64,000 nt of DNA from Bog-756 sp963778165 (GTDB lineage: Bacteria; Actinomycetota; Acidimicrobiia; Acidimicrobiales; RAAP-2): contig CAVZTE010000004.1 in NCBI GenBank assembly GCA_963778165.1, positions 372,001 to 436,000 of the forward strand, written 5' to 3'. The notes below the pieces were generated by a model. That model searched no databases. It saw only the letters and a program-made list of their open reading frames with translations, and had not been told where the DNA came from. Positions 1-9,378 of this stretch are shown here, one piece after another (position 1 is the stretch's first letter; every line of letters begins with the position of its first letter). Position numbers and translations under genes: made by a program.

Positions 1-1
1 C

Positions 2-118
2 GACCTGTGGCGACGCGAGTTCCTGTACTCCCGGGCCGCCACCATCTACGGCGGCACCGCCGAGATCCAACGGAACATCATCGCCCGCCGACTGCTGGAC
101 CTCGGATCGGACCGATGA
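2..118 (+). CDS. Acyl-CoA dehydrogenase, C-terminal end only (partial)
   Basis: Only the last 38 codons are inside the window; the start lies to the left. The visible tail contains IYGGTAEIQRNIIARRLL, the C-terminal signature of acyl-CoA dehydrogenases, where the Gly-Gly-Thr and Glu-Ile-Gln segment contacts the FAD of the partner subunit. The enzyme would oxidise an acyl-CoA to the trans-2-enoyl-CoA in beta-oxidation. The next gene overlaps it by four bases (ATGA) and is also acyl-CoA dehydrogenase-like. This arrangement is typical of the heterotetrameric two-gene FadE pairs of actinomycete steroid and side-chain degradation, so the two products may form one enzyme. The family is clear; the substrate is unknown. 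Confidence 0.9.
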   Translation, partial: DLWRREFLYSRAATIYGGTAEIQRNIIARRLLDLGSDR

Positions 119-1080
119 TGGACCACGAGGAGCGCGAGCTCTTCACCCGGAGCCTGCACCATGCCGGTGAGTCCCACAGCGGGGTGGCCTTCGACCTGGC
201 TCTCGATGAGCTCGGGTGGCACAAGGCCCTCACCGTGGATCCCCGCGCTGCGGTGTCCATCCTCTTCGAGCTCCAGGGAGTGCTGAACACCTCCAGTTCG
301 GCCCTGGGCGCGGTGGTCGGCTCGGCGCTGGGGGTGGAGCCTTCACCCGGGGTCGGGATGGTCCTTCCGCCCGCCGGGCAGTGGCAGCCCCCGGGCGAGA
401 TCGCCCCGACCGGCCTCGCCGTGCGGGGCCTCGGACCGGTGGCAGTGGTCGAGAGCCCCTCGGCGGTCGTCGTCAGCGGGTCGGCAACAGGCCTCCGGGC
501 CGTCGAGGTCGCCACCGCCGACCTGACCCTGCGGCCCGTACGCGGTCTCGATCCGGATGGCGGCCTGGTCGAGGTCACCGGCCACGGGGTCCCGTTCGGT
601 GCCGAGCGGGAAGTGGCCACCGGACAGTGGGCGGAGGCCATCGCCCTGGGCCGGCTGGCCCTCGGCCATGAGCTGGTGGGGGCGGCCCGGGCCATCCTCG
701 AACTGGCTCGGGCCCACGCCGGGGAACGGATCCAGTTCGGCCGGCCCATCGGGACGTTCCAGGCCGTCCGGCACCGGCTGGCCGACACCCTGGTGGCCAT
801 CGAGGCGGCCGATGCCTCCTTGGACGCGGCGTGGGAGGAAGGGACGCCAGAGGCGGCGGCCATGGCCAAGGCCCTGGCCGGTCGGGGGGCCAGGGTGGCC
901 GCCCGCCACGGTCAGCAGGTACTGGCCGGGATCGGATTCACCACGGAGCACCGGCTGCACCGCTACGTCCGCCGGGTCGTGGTGCTCGATCAACTGCTGG
1001 GGGCAGGTCAGTCCCTGACCAGAGAGATGGGGGCGGCACTGCTCGCCACCCGACGACTTCCCGACCTCCTGCCCCTCTGA
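115..1080 (+). CDS. Acyl-CoA dehydrogenase-like second subunit
   Basis: This 321-residue protein is shorter than a canonical acyl-CoA dehydrogenase (about 380-400). The C-terminal four-helix domain is recognisable: ARAHAGERIQFGRPIGTFQA and QAVRHRLAD near residues 200-230, and the GFTTEHRLHRYVRR-type ending near 280-295. The N-terminal half is divergent. The ATG at 115 overlaps the TGA of the upstream acyl-CoA dehydrogenase (ATGA; ATG at 118 is a second option), so translation is probably coupled. By analogy with FadE26-FadE27-type pairs, this is probably the partner chain of an alpha2beta2 enzyme, with one or both subunits lacking a full active site. That role is inference from size and gene order. 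Confidence 0.82.
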   Translation: MMDHEERELFTRSLHHAGESHSGVAFDLALDELGWHKALTVDPRAAVSILFELQGVLNTSSSALGAVVGSALGVEPSPGVGMVLPPAGQWQPPGEIAPTGLAVRGLGPVAVVESPSAVVVSGSATGLRAVEVATADLTLRPVRGLDPDGGLVEVTGHGVPFGAEREVATGQWAEAIALGRLALGHELVGAARAILELARAHAGERIQFGRPIGTFQAVRHRLADTLVAIEAADASLDAAWEEGTPEAAAMAKALAGRGARVAARHGQQVLAGIGFTTEHRLHRYVRRVVVLDQLLGAGQSLTREMGAALLATRRLPDLLPL

Positions 1081-1110
1081 TCATCCTGGCCCGAAGAGGG
1101 CCCCCAGGGA

Positions 1111-2064
1111 TCAGAGGGACGAGGCCAGAGAAGCCAGGAGCCCGCGGGTCCGCTGCGACGATTCGATGAGCTGGTCCCGGCCCTCCCCGATGGGCACCAC
1201 CCGGACCGAGAGGTCGGTCACGCCGGCATCGGCTAGCGCCTGCAGGCGCTTGCTGATGGTCGGCTCACTCCCCGCCACCAAGATGTCGCCGACGCTGCGG
1301 GCGTCCCCGTGCTCCAGCAGCTTCTGATAGTTCGGCGAGATCTCCGCCTCCGACAGGATCCGGTTGGCCCGGGCCACCGCGGTCTCGATCTCGTCGTCGG
1401 CGCACAGGCAGACCGGAATGCCGGCCACGACCCGGGGTGCCGGCCGGCCGGCGGCCGCCGCGGCCTTGGTGAGGCTCGGAACGACGTAGGAACCGATGGT
1501 CCGCTCATCGGCCATCCACAGGATGGTCCCGTCCGCCCTGGCCCCGCACAGCTCCAGCATGCGCGGTCCGAGAGCGGCGAGCAGGATCGGGGTGGGCGTG
1601 ACATCGGTGATGTCCAGCGGATTGTGCACCCGGAACAGCTCGTTCTCCACATCGACCGGGCCGGGGCCGCCCAGAGCCTGATCGAGGACGTCCAGGTAGG
1701 CCCGCATGGTCGGCACCGGGTGCTCGTAGGGGAGGCCGAGCATCTCGTCGATGACCCAGTGGTGCGAGACACCGAGGCCCACGGCCAGGCGACCCTGGCA
1801 CACCGTCTGCACCGACAGGATCTGCTGGGCCAGGGCGATGGGGTGGCGGGGTTGGACCGGCACCACGGCAGTGCCGATCTCGATGCGGTCGGTGACCGTG
1901 CCGACCACGGTGGCTGCGGTGAGTGCATCGAACTCGTCGGGGATCTGGGGGATCCAGACGGTGGCCAGCCCGGCCTCCTCGGCCCAGCGGGCGTCGGCTT
2001 GGAGCCGCTCCACCTTGGTCCGGTAGCGGCCGCGCTCCGGACCGATCATCAAGCCGACGCGCAC
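1111..2064 (-). CDS. LLM-class F420-dependent oxidoreductase
   Basis: The 317-residue protein belongs to the luciferase-like monooxygenase family, a TIM-barrel group that in actinomycetes mostly uses coenzyme F420. Visible family features are the N-terminal RVGLMIG strand, ARWAEEAGLATVWIPQ, the DRIEIGTAVVPVQPRHPIALAQQ region (residues about 58-82) and GRLAVGLGVSHHWV. The start is GTG at 2064, four bases after the thiolase stop, with GGGGAG as a plausible ribosome site inside the thiolase 3' end. It is the last gene of a minus-strand SDR-thiolase-LLM operon, so it probably oxidises or reduces an intermediate of the same acyl-CoA or steroid-like pathway. The substrate cannot be told from sequence. 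Confidence 0.88.
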   Translation of the reverse strand: MRVGLMIGPERGRYRTKVERLQADARWAEEAGLATVWIPQIPDEFDALTAATVVGTVTDRIEIGTAVVPVQPRHPIALAQQILSVQTVCQGRLAVGLGVSHHWVIDEMLGLPYEHPVPTMRAYLDVLDQALGGPGPVDVENELFRVHNPLDITDVTPTPILLAALGPRMLELCGARADGTILWMADERTIGSYVVPSLTKAAAAAGRPAPRVVAGIPVCLCADDEIETAVARANRILSEAEISPNYQKLLEHGDARSVGDILVAGSEPTISKRLQALADAGVTDLSVRVVPIGEGRDQLIESSQRTRGLLASLASSL

Positions 2065-2068
2065 GCGG

Positions 2069-3256
2069 TCAGCTCCCCGAAGGTGCGGGAACGTCCAGCA
2101 CTACCGCCGTCGACATGCCCCCGCCGGCGCACATGGCCGCCACCCCGGTCCCCCCGCCGCGTCGACGGAGCTCGTTGACCAGCGAGATGATCATGCGGGC
2201 GCCGGTCATGGCAATCGGATGGCCGAGGCTGCACCCACTGCCGAGGACGTTCACCGTCGACTCGTCGATGCCCAGGATCCGCGTGGTGGCCACGCACATG
2301 GAGGCGAAGGCCTCGTTGATCTCCCACAGCGCCACGTCGTCGGTGGTGAGACCGGCCCGGGCCAGGGCCTTGGGGATGGCGATGGTGGGGGCCAGCCCGG
2401 TGTCGGCCGGGGTCACCCCGGCCGAGGCCCACGCCCTGACCACGGCCAGGGGCTCGAGGCCCAACTCCCCGGCCAGCCCCTGCTCGACCAGGACCATGGC
2501 CGCCGCCCCGTCGTTGGCCCCGGCGGCATTGCCGGCCGTGATGCTGAACCCTTCGATCTCGGGGTGCAGGGGCTTCAGTGAGGCCAGCCGTTCGAGGCTG
2601 GTGTCCCGCCGGGGGTGCTCGTCGACGGCGAAGGTGGCCGTGCTCCCGTCGCGACGCTTCACCTCGATGGGGAGGATCTCGTCCTCGAAGCTGCCGGCAT
2701 CGATGGCCGCAACGGCGCGCTGGTGCGACCGCAGGGCCCAGGCGTCCATCTCCTCCCGGGTCACCCCGGCCTTGACCGCGGCGTTCCACCCGACGGTGAT
2801 GGACATGTCCATGGCCGGGGCGTCGGGGGTCTCCCGATGGCTGGGGGACATCCAGTCCGACCACTCGTCGGTGCCCGGTACCCGCCGGGTCGAGCGGGGT
2901 GAGGTCGACTGGGAGTAGGCCCCTCCCGCCACCATCACCCGGTCCATGCCGGAGCGGATGGACGCCGCCGCACTCTGCACGGCGGAGAGAGACGAGGCGC
3001 AGTGGCGGTTGTGGGCCACGCCGGGGGCGTGGACCAGCCCGGCCTCGATGGCGGCGTAACGGGCGATGTCACCGCCGCCGTACAAGCTCTCGCCGAACAC
3101 CACGTCGTCCACCAACTCGGGGTCCACGCCCGACCGTCGGACGGACTCCTCGACCACCCGGGTGCCCAGCTCGAAGGCGTCCACGTCGACCAGCGAACCT
3201 TTGAAGGCGGTCCCGATGGCGGTGCGGGCGCTCGACACGATCACGGCTTCAGGCAT
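2069..3256 (-). CDS. Thiolase family protein (acetyl-CoA acyltransferase)
   Basis: This is a full-length 395-residue thiolase. The nucleophilic cysteine is C86 in NRHCASSLSAVQSAAASI. NEAFASM, the GHPIAMTGAR block with the catalytic histidine, and CAGGGMSTAVV with the second active-site cysteine are all intact. It should cleave 3-ketoacyl-CoA with CoA, releasing acetyl- or propionyl-CoA, or run the condensation in reverse. It lies 23 bp downstream of a type II 3-hydroxyacyl-CoA dehydrogenase-like SDR, so the two would catalyse the last two steps of a beta-oxidation cycle. The ATG start at 3256 has an AGAGGAG ribosome site upstream. Chain-length preference is unknown. Confidence 0.95.
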   Translation of the reverse strand: MPEAVIVSSARTAIGTAFKGSLVDVDAFELGTRVVEESVRRSGVDPELVDDVVFGESLYGGGDIARYAAIEAGLVHAPGVAHNRHCASSLSAVQSAAASIRSGMDRVMVAGGAYSQSTSPRSTRRVPGTDEWSDWMSPSHRETPDAPAMDMSITVGWNAAVKAGVTREEMDAWALRSHQRAVAAIDAGSFEDEILPIEVKRRDGSTATFAVDEHPRRDTSLERLASLKPLHPEIEGFSITAGNAAGANDGAAAMVLVEQGLAGELGLEPLAVVRAWASAGVTPADTGLAPTIAIPKALARAGLTTDDVALWEINEAFASMCVATTRILGIDESTVNVLGSGCSLGHPIAMTGARMIISLVNELRRRGGGTGVAAMCAGGGMSTAVVLDVPAPSGS

Positions 3257-3279
3257 TGTTCATTGCTCCTCTGTTGGTC

Positions 3280-4050
3280 TTATTTGGCGGTGAACCGCAG
3301 GGCACCGTCAAGGCGGATGTTCTCACCGTTGAGGTAGGGGTTGCGAACGATCGACTCCACCATCAGGGCGAACTCCTCGGGGTAGCCCATCCGCTTGGGG
3401 AACACGATCCCGGCGGCCGGATCCTCTTTGAGGTGCTCGAGGGCGCCCAGCATGAGAGGGGTTCCCATCACCCCCGGGGCGATGGCACACACCCGTACCC
3501 CGATGGGGGCCAGATCCCGGGCCATGGGCAGGGTCATCCCGAGGATGGCCGCCTTGGCCGCCCCGTAGGCCACCTGCCCACTCTTGCCCTCCATGCCGGC
3601 GATGGAGGCGGTGTTGACCACCACCCCACGCTGGCCGTTCTCATCGGGCTCGTTCTCCCCCATGGCCGCAGCCACCAGGCGCGAAGTGTTGAAGGTGCCG
3701 GTGGCGTTCATCTCCAGGGTCTTGACGAAGGAGTCCTTGTCGTGGGGCACCCCGCCGCGCCCGACGGTCCGTCCGCCGCCGACGCCTCCACCCGCCACAT
3801 TGACCAGAATCGAGAGAGCGCCCAACGACCGTGCCGCGGCGATGGCTCCGGCCACGGCATCGTCGTCCGTGACGTCGCCACCCACCGCCACCACGCCCTC
3901 CCCGAGCTCGGTGGCCAGCTGGCCGGCCCGATCGAGGTCGCGGTCGAATACCGCCACCCGCACCCCGAGGTCCACCAGACGACGGACCGTGGCCGAACCG
4001 AGCCCTCCCGCCCCGCCGGTGACGATGGCCGAACTTCCCGGCAACTCCAT
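3280..4050 (-). CDS. SDR family 3-hydroxyacyl-CoA dehydrogenase (type II, HSD17B10-like)
   Basis: The 256-residue short-chain dehydrogenase has the cofactor loop TGGAGGLG at residues 11-18, NVAG near 84, the catalytic S149 and the Y162-x3-K166 pair in AYGAAKAAIL. The NTSRLVAAAM region and the APIGVRVCAIAPG segment resemble type II 3-hydroxyacyl-CoA dehydrogenases, which use NAD to oxidise 3-hydroxyacyl-CoA and often also hydroxysteroids. The start at 4050 is chosen because an AAGGGG ribosome site precedes it; the reading frame is open upstream to 4137 without family similarity. It is the first gene of the SDR-thiolase-LLM operon and is divergent from the aldehyde dehydrogenase at 4244, with about 190 bp of promoter region between. 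Confidence 0.92.
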   Translation of the reverse strand: MELPGSSAIVTGGAGGLGSATVRRLVDLGVRVAVFDRDLDRAGQLATELGEGVVAVGGDVTDDDAVAGAIAAARSLGALSILVNVAGGGVGGGRTVGRGGVPHDKDSFVKTLEMNATGTFNTSRLVAAAMGENEPDENGQRGVVVNTASIAGMEGKSGQVAYGAAKAAILGMTLPMARDLAPIGVRVCAIAPGVMGTPLMLGALEHLKEDPAAGIVFPKRMGYPEEFALMVESIVRNPYLNGENIRLDGALRFTAK

Positions 4051-4243
4051 CAGATCGTTCCCCTTACTCCCGGGGTGTCCCCGGCTCCATCGAGGACACC
4101 CCACCGGGGCACCCGGCCCGGTCCACCCGGCCACCACGCCCGATAATCATCCTCTGCATTGTCTATAACTTGACTTCCGATTAGGTTAGCCACTGAAGCC
4201 ACGTCTGACGAAACGGTGTTTTCAACCCGCGGGAGGAGATCAC

Positions 4244-5731
4244 ATGAGCACCACGGAAGTCCCCAAGGTGAACCCGGAGTCGAGGCTCCTGATCGACGGG
4301 AAGCTGGTCGATGCCCGCGGGGGCAAGACGTTCGACAACGTGAACCCGGCCACCGAAGAGGTGCTGGGCCAGGTGGCCGACGCTTCACCTGAGGACATGG
4401 AGCAGGCCATCGGGGCGGCCCGCCGGGCTTTCGACGAGACCGACTGGTCCACCAACCGCTCATTCCGCCAGCGCTGCCTCGGTCAGTTGCTCGAGACCCT
4501 CCAGGCCCATCGGGAAGAGCTGAGGGAGGAGCTGATCCAAGAGGTCGGCTGCCCCCGGATGCTCACGCTCGGGCCACAGCTCGATGCCCCGCTCGACGGC
4601 GCCCTCAGCTACCCGATCCAGCTCATCGACGAGTACGCATGGGAGACCGATCTCCCCGACGCCGTCGACTTCCGGGGGACCAACAGCTCGCGCCGGATCA
4701 TCAAGGAGCCGGTGGGGGTGGTGGGCGCCATCGTGCCGTGGAACTACCCCTTCGAGGTCGGGATCACCAAGGTGGCCCAGGCCCTGGCCACCGGGAACAC
4801 GGTGATCCTCAAGCCGGCCCCCGACACGCCCTGGAACGCCACCTTGATGGGTCGTCTGGCCGCCGAACACACCGACCTCCCCCCGGGCGTCTTCAACGTG
4901 GTGGCCTCGTCGGACCATATGGTGGGCGAGCAGCTCACGCTGTCGCCACAGGTGGACCTGATCTCGTTCACCGGTTCCACCGCGGTGGGCAAGCGGATCA
5001 TGGAGAAGGGCGCTGCCACCCTCAAGCGACTCTTTCTGGAGCTCGGAGGCAAGTCGGCGACCATCGTCCTCGATGACGCCGACTTCTCCACCGCCCTGCT
5101 GTCGGGCCTGGCGGTCTGTTCCCACGCCGGGCAGGGTTGCGCCATCCCCACCCGGATGCTCCTGCCCCGTTCGCGCTACGACGAGGGCGTCGAATTCCTG
5201 TCGTCCATCATGCCGGGCCTCCCCTACGGCGATCCCCAGCGCCCCGACGTCATCATGGGCCCGCTGATCTCCGAGAAGCAGCGCACCCGGGTCCTCGGGT
5301 ACATCGAAAAAGGGGTGGAAGAGGGTGCCACCCTGGCCCTGGGCGGCGGTCGCCCCAAGGATCTGGACCGGGGTTGGTACGTGGAGCCCACCCTGTTCAC
5401 CAACGTCGACAACTCGATGACCATCGCCCAGGAGGAGATCTTCGGGCCGGTACTGACAGTGATCCCGTTCGATGACGACGACGATGCGGTGAGGATCGCC
5501 AACGACAGCCACTACGGCCTGGCCGGCATGGTGGCCTCGGGGTCCCTCGATCGGGCCATGGCGGTGGCCCAACGGATCCGGGCGGGGGTGCTGGCCGTCA
5601 ACGGCGGTTCCTTCTACACGCCGGATGTCCCCTTCGGTGGCTACAAGGACAGTGGCATCGGCCGCCAGAACGGGACCGCCGGTTTCGACCAGTACCTCGA
5701 GACCAAGTCACTGGCCTGGCCGGCCGGCTGA
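4244..5731 (+). CDS. Aldehyde dehydrogenase family protein
   Basis: A complete 495-residue NAD(P)-dependent aldehyde dehydrogenase. The oxyanion asparagine sits in PWNYP (N167), the cofactor lysine is K190, the general base is E266 in LELGGKSA and the nucleophilic cysteine is C299 in GQGCAIPTR. The EEIFGPVL and PFGGYKDSGIGRQNG blocks near the C-terminus are also typical. It oxidises an aldehyde to the acid; the neighbours suggest an aldehyde from lipid or terpenoid catabolism, which is inference. The ATG follows a GGGAGGAGATC ribosome site. A strong hairpin about 80 bp after the stop probably ends the transcript. Confidence 0.95.
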   Translation: MSTTEVPKVNPESRLLIDGKLVDARGGKTFDNVNPATEEVLGQVADASPEDMEQAIGAARRAFDETDWSTNRSFRQRCLGQLLETLQAHREELREELIQEVGCPRMLTLGPQLDAPLDGALSYPIQLIDEYAWETDLPDAVDFRGTNSSRRIIKEPVGVVGAIVPWNYPFEVGITKVAQALATGNTVILKPAPDTPWNATLMGRLAAEHTDLPPGVFNVVASSDHMVGEQLTLSPQVDLISFTGSTAVGKRIMEKGAATLKRLFLELGGKSATIVLDDADFSTALLSGLAVCSHAGQGCAIPTRMLLPRSRYDEGVEFLSSIMPGLPYGDPQRPDVIMGPLISEKQRTRVLGYIEKGVEEGATLALGGGRPKDLDRGWYVEPTLFTNVDNSMTIAQEEIFGPVLTVIPFDDDDDAVRIANDSHYGLAGMVASGSLDRAMAVAQRIRAGVLAVNGGSFYTPDVPFGGYKDSGIGRQNGTAGFDQYLETKSLAWPAG

Positions 5732-5808
5732 ACGCAGAGTCGGACAGCCATGCGCCAGGCCATCGGAGTTGCCGATCCGAAGAGTTCGTTCCATCGTGGC
5801 GCTCCCGC

Positions 5809-5844
5809 GGAGAGGCCCCCGGGAAGTTCCCCGGGGGCCTCTCT
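5809..5844. terminator. Strong inverted repeat, probable bidirectional terminator
   Basis: Fourteen base pairs (AGAGGCCCCCGGG and its complement, plus flanking pairs) surround a six-base loop. No T-run follows, as is common in high-GC actinomycetes. It separates the plus-strand aldehyde dehydrogenase from the convergent minus-strand gene ending at 5875, so it can serve both. Confidence 0.85.
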
Positions 5845-5874
5845 CGCAATCGGTCTGACTCTCCGAAGAGAGGC

Positions 5875-6405
5875 TCAGAACACGTCCGGCGCGATGCCCA
5901 CCTCATAGATGCCATTGGTCTTGGTCAGGTAGACGCAGCTCTTACCCGAGGTCTTCGAGCCGACCAACTTTGTCGTCGTGGTCCCCTTGGCCACCACGGA
6001 ACCGGTCGAGGTCACCACGGCCACGGCGGTATCGCCCGACACGGCCTTGCAGTCCGCCTTGACGGTTGCCTTTGCTTCGGTCTCCGTGTACTTGAACGAC
6101 ACGGCGGTCTTCTCCTTGGACGACCAGGTGATGGTCTCCGTTCCCGAACCGGACGGCTGCTTGTGATTGGTGATTTGGATACCGCTGCCACTGGGCCCGG
6201 TGGCGCCGGAGCCGCTCCCGGAGCACGACGCCAACTTCACGCTGTCGTTGCCGTTGATGGTGCTCGAACTCCCTGAGGATGTCTTGCAGGACACAGTGAG
6301 CGCAGTAGCCGAGGCCACCCCGCTCGGAACTACCACCGTGGCCAGCGACGCCGAGCCGGCCAGAGCGGCGCAGACCGCCAGCCGAATTGAAAGATGACGC
6401 TTCAT
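5875..6405 (-). CDS. Small secreted protein of unknown function
   Basis: The 176-residue product has a clear Sec signal peptide: MKRHLSIRL, a hydrophobic stretch, and a likely cleavage after ASA near residue 33. The mature part is Ser/Thr/Gly-rich with several beta-strand-like segments and four cysteines (near 40, 53, 132 and 163), which could form disulfides outside the cell. A run of Gly-Ser lies near residues 53-68. The start at 6405 is preferred over the longer reading frame because AAAAGGGGG lies just upstream and the signal peptide begins there. I recognise no family. It stands alone, with the frameshifted oxidoreductase upstream and a terminator hairpin downstream. Confidence 0.75.
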   Translation of the reverse strand: MKRHLSIRLAVCAALAGSASLATVVVPSGVASATALTVSCKTSSGSSSTINGNDSVKLASCSGSGSGATGPSGSGIQITNHKQPSGSGTETITWSSKEKTAVSFKYTETEAKATVKADCKAVSGDTAVAVVTSTGSVVAKGTTTTKLVGSKTSGKSCVYLTKTNGIYEVGIAPDVF

Positions 6406-6555
6406 GTAAGTCCCCCTTTTGGGATTGTCAGTGGAGACGATTTCCCCACCCGATTCATCTACCAACGCGAATCGTACACCGTATTCGCAATTTACGAAAC
6501 TAGGTTCTGCAAATACTGAACAGCCGTTCCGCCTAGGTTTCGGAGGAGTCGGTGA

Positions 6556-7528
6556 TCACGAGAAAGCCGGCAGGACCTGGTCCTCGAACAGGCGCAGCGA
6601 GGACCAGGCCAACTCGATGGGCATGCCTCCGCACATGGGGTGGAACATGGCGAAGGGGAACTCCGAGGCCCGCTGCTCCTCGATGAACTGCTCGGGCGTG
6701 ACCACCCGGTACTGGCCGGTGGCCCGCAACCGGTCCACGTCGACGACCTGGTGGAAGGGGCTGGCGATGTCGTCCTGGGCCTGCCAGACCCCGTAGGCGT
6801 TGGTCTCGTGGAGGAAGTACGGCGCCATCTTCTCCCACCCCTCCTCCGGGTCCACGGCCAGCGCCACCACCACGTTGGGGCCGATCGGGCAGGGGCCGGG
6901 GTCCGTCCGACCCAGGCGTTGGACCTCATCCCGGTAGTACGTCCACACCTCGGGCACCGAGGGGATGAAGCCGTCGGCTATCCGGGCAGCCCGAACGGCG
7001 GCGACCTTGCTGCTGCCACCGAGGGTGATGCTCGGGCCTCCGGGCTGGAACGGTGACGGTGTGATGTGGACGGTCCGGCCGCGGTACTCGAAGGGCTCGC
7101 CGGCAAAGGCGGCCCGCAACACCGCCACCAACTCCGTCACCCGCCGGCCCCGCTCCTTCATGGGGACGTCGAACATGGCGAACTCCTCGTGGACGTAGCC
7201 GCCGGCCACCACCAGCCCGACACGCCCCCGGCTGAGGAGGTCCACCACGATCAGGTCCTCGGCCAGACGCAGCGGGTCGTTGAACGGGGCGATGAGAGCG
7301 GCGATGGTGAAACGGACGTCCGTGGTGCGGGCGGCCATGGCCGCCAGCATCGGGACCGGGCTCGGGAGATAGCCGTCCGGAGATCCATGGTGCTCGGATA
7401 CGGCGATGCTCACGACAGCCCAGCCGGTCGGCCCATGTGGCCATGTCCAGAGCGGCGGCGTAGCGGTCGGCCATCGTGGTGTCGGCCATCGGAGGATTTC
7501 GAAAGTCGAAGCGCAGCCCGAAATACAT
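6556..7528 (-). pseudogene. LLM-class F420-dependent oxidoreductase, frameshifted
   Basis: A second luciferase-like oxidoreductase of about 324 codons is split between two frames. The first 37 codons (MYFGLRFDFRNPPMADTTMA to ATWADRLG) read in one frame. From about position 7417 the family sequence continues in another frame as AVVSIAVSEHHGSPDGYLPS and runs to the stop at 6556. The C-terminal part is intact, including GRVGLVVAGGYVHEEFAMF and TLGGSSKVAAVRAARIADG. The indel is two missing bases or one extra base. It is either a recent pseudogene or a consensus error. If intact it would be an F420-linked oxidoreductase of unknown substrate. It lies downstream of the iron permease, 184 bp away. 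Confidence 0.8.
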
Positions 7529-7712
7529 GCGGGCGAGCCTAGGTGTGGGCCGGGGCCCCGATGGGCCTGGGGCGTAGGCTGACGCCGACTCGGTGGCGGG
7601 GCCGGCTCCGAATCCCTACCGGAGCCCGTGGCATGACCACTCCCCCAATACTCGGTCCTGGTATCGGCATGCGGCTGGTGGGGCACCGGACGAGGCGGGG
7701 GAGTCGGGCGGT

Positions 7713-9323
7713 TCAGCTGGTGGCCTCCCTCACCGGCATCCGGTCGAAGTACCGGCCCAGCACGTAGCTCGGGACCGCGGCGATGGCGATGATCATGAGG
7801 GCGAACGGGGCGGCCTGGCCGTAGGAGAGGTTCGTCTGGTAGGCCCAGAACTGGGTGGCCAGGGTCTGCACCCCGGTGGGGATCAGGATCAGCGTGGCCG
7901 TGAGCTCGGTGACCGTGGCCAGCAGGACCAGGCAGAAGGATGCCGCCAGGCCCGGGCCGATGAGAGGCAGGGTCACCCGCCACAGCACGGCCAGGCGTCC
8001 CTGCCCCAGGGAGTGGGCCACCTCCTCGAGGCCGACCGGGGCATGGGCCACCGACGCCCTGACTCCGACCAGCGCCAAGGGGAAGGCCAGGATGGCGTAG
8101 GCCACGATGAGCAAGGGGGCACTCTGGTACAAGTGCCCGCCGAGCGCACCCCCGTACCGCTCGGTGAAGTAGCTCAGGGTGAAGGCGATGACGATCCCGG
8201 GCATGGCCAGGACCAAAAAGGTGCTCCGCTCCAAGAGGCGGCCCGTGCTCCCGGGGTTGCGGACGGCCAGCAGGGCCACCGGGAGAGCCATCAGGGTGGC
8301 CAGAGCGGCCGCCGCTCCGCTGTACAGGGCGGTATGCCAGGTGGCATCGAGGATGGACACCCCGCCGATGGCGTGGGCTCCCCCTTCCAACGTCCAATAG
8401 ACACAGGAAGCGATGGGCACGCCGAGGGCCAGGCCCACCAGCACGAAGAAGCCGGCCAGCACCGGCAGGGTGGCCCGGCCGAGGCGGTGGGGTTGGGTCA
8501 TCCGCTGGACCTGGGGCCCGATGCGCACCACCCGCCCCTTGCCCCGCGCCGATGACTCCAGTCCCAGCACCACCAGCCCCAACACCACCAGGACCAGCAC
8601 CAGGGCCGAGGCGCTGGGAACGTTGAAGGACACCTGGTACTCGGTGAAGATCTCAGTGGTGAAGGTCTGGTAGCCGAGGATCTCGAAGGCCCCGTACTCC
8701 GCCAGCAGTACCAGGGACACCAGCACGCACCCCCCCAAGATGGCCCCTCGCGCTTGCCCGAGGGTGATCCGGAAGAAGGTCCTCGTCCGACTGAGGCCCA
8801 GGCTGCGGGCCACGTCCTCCTGCTCCGGGTCGGCGGCGCGGAAGCTGGCTGCCACCGGTAGGTACACCAGGGGGTAGACCGCCAGTGTCATGACCACCAC
8901 CGCACCGCGGAAGCCCTGCATCCAGGTGGTCAGCGACGCCCACCCGAAGCTCACCACGAAGTCGGGGATGGCGAAGGGCACCACCACCAGCACCGCCCAG
9001 ATCCGCCGACCGGGCAGGTCGGTCCGCTCGACGCACCAGGCGGTGAGGGTCCCGATGATGGCGCAGAGAATCGTGACCACCACGGTGAGGCGGACGGTGT
9101 TCCACAACAGGGTCAGGGTCAGTGACCGGAAGATCAGGTGGAGCACGGTCGATACTCCGGCGCCGGCCGCTTCGATCAGGAGGAAGGCCAGGGGCGCCAG
9201 CAGGACGATGGCCACGGCACAGCTGACGATCAGGAGGACCCAGGGCCGCCGGGGTCGCCGGGCAGGGACGGTCCCGGTCACCGGTCGGTCGAGCACCGAT
9301 CTGCCGGTGTCGGATTCGGCCAC
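7713..9323 (-). CDS. Iron(III)-type ABC transporter permease, two-domain
   Basis: The 536-residue membrane protein has about twelve hydrophobic segments in two homologous halves, each with an EAA-like cytoplasmic loop (AADPEQEDVARSLGLSRTRT and APVGLEEVAHSLGQGRLAVL). This fused-permease layout is typical of FbpB-type ferric iron or thiamine/spermidine-like importers, which bind a periplasmic-type binding protein and a cytoplasmic ATPase. The gene for the binding lipoprotein is 55 bp upstream and co-directional, and that gene has an iron-box-like promoter. No ATPase gene lies next to it, so the ATPase must come from elsewhere. Ferric iron is the most likely substrate. Confidence 0.9.
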   Translation of the reverse strand: MAESDTGRSVLDRPVTGTVPARRPRRPWVLLIVSCAVAIVLLAPLAFLLIEAAGAGVSTVLHLIFRSLTLTLLWNTVRLTVVVTILCAIIGTLTAWCVERTDLPGRRIWAVLVVVPFAIPDFVVSFGWASLTTWMQGFRGAVVVMTLAVYPLVYLPVAASFRAADPEQEDVARSLGLSRTRTFFRITLGQARGAILGGCVLVSLVLLAEYGAFEILGYQTFTTEIFTEYQVSFNVPSASALVLVLVVLGLVVLGLESSARGKGRVVRIGPQVQRMTQPHRLGRATLPVLAGFFVLVGLALGVPIASCVYWTLEGGAHAIGGVSILDATWHTALYSGAAAALATLMALPVALLAVRNPGSTGRLLERSTFLVLAMPGIVIAFTLSYFTERYGGALGGHLYQSAPLLIVAYAILAFPLALVGVRASVAHAPVGLEEVAHSLGQGRLAVLWRVTLPLIGPGLAASFCLVLLATVTELTATLILIPTGVQTLATQFWAYQTNLSYGQAAPFALMIIAIAAVPSYVLGRYFDRMPVREATS

Positions 9324-9378
9324 GATCAGTCCGGGCCGAGGGCGGCGGGCCCGGAGGGGCCGAGGGACCGCCCTCGGC

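Noticed and set aside
4181..4191. TTAGGTTAGCC, an exact left half of a DtxR/IdeR box, between SDR and aldehyde dehydrogenase
   Set aside because: The right half of the palindrome is absent and the neighbours are not iron genes; a chance half-site is likely.
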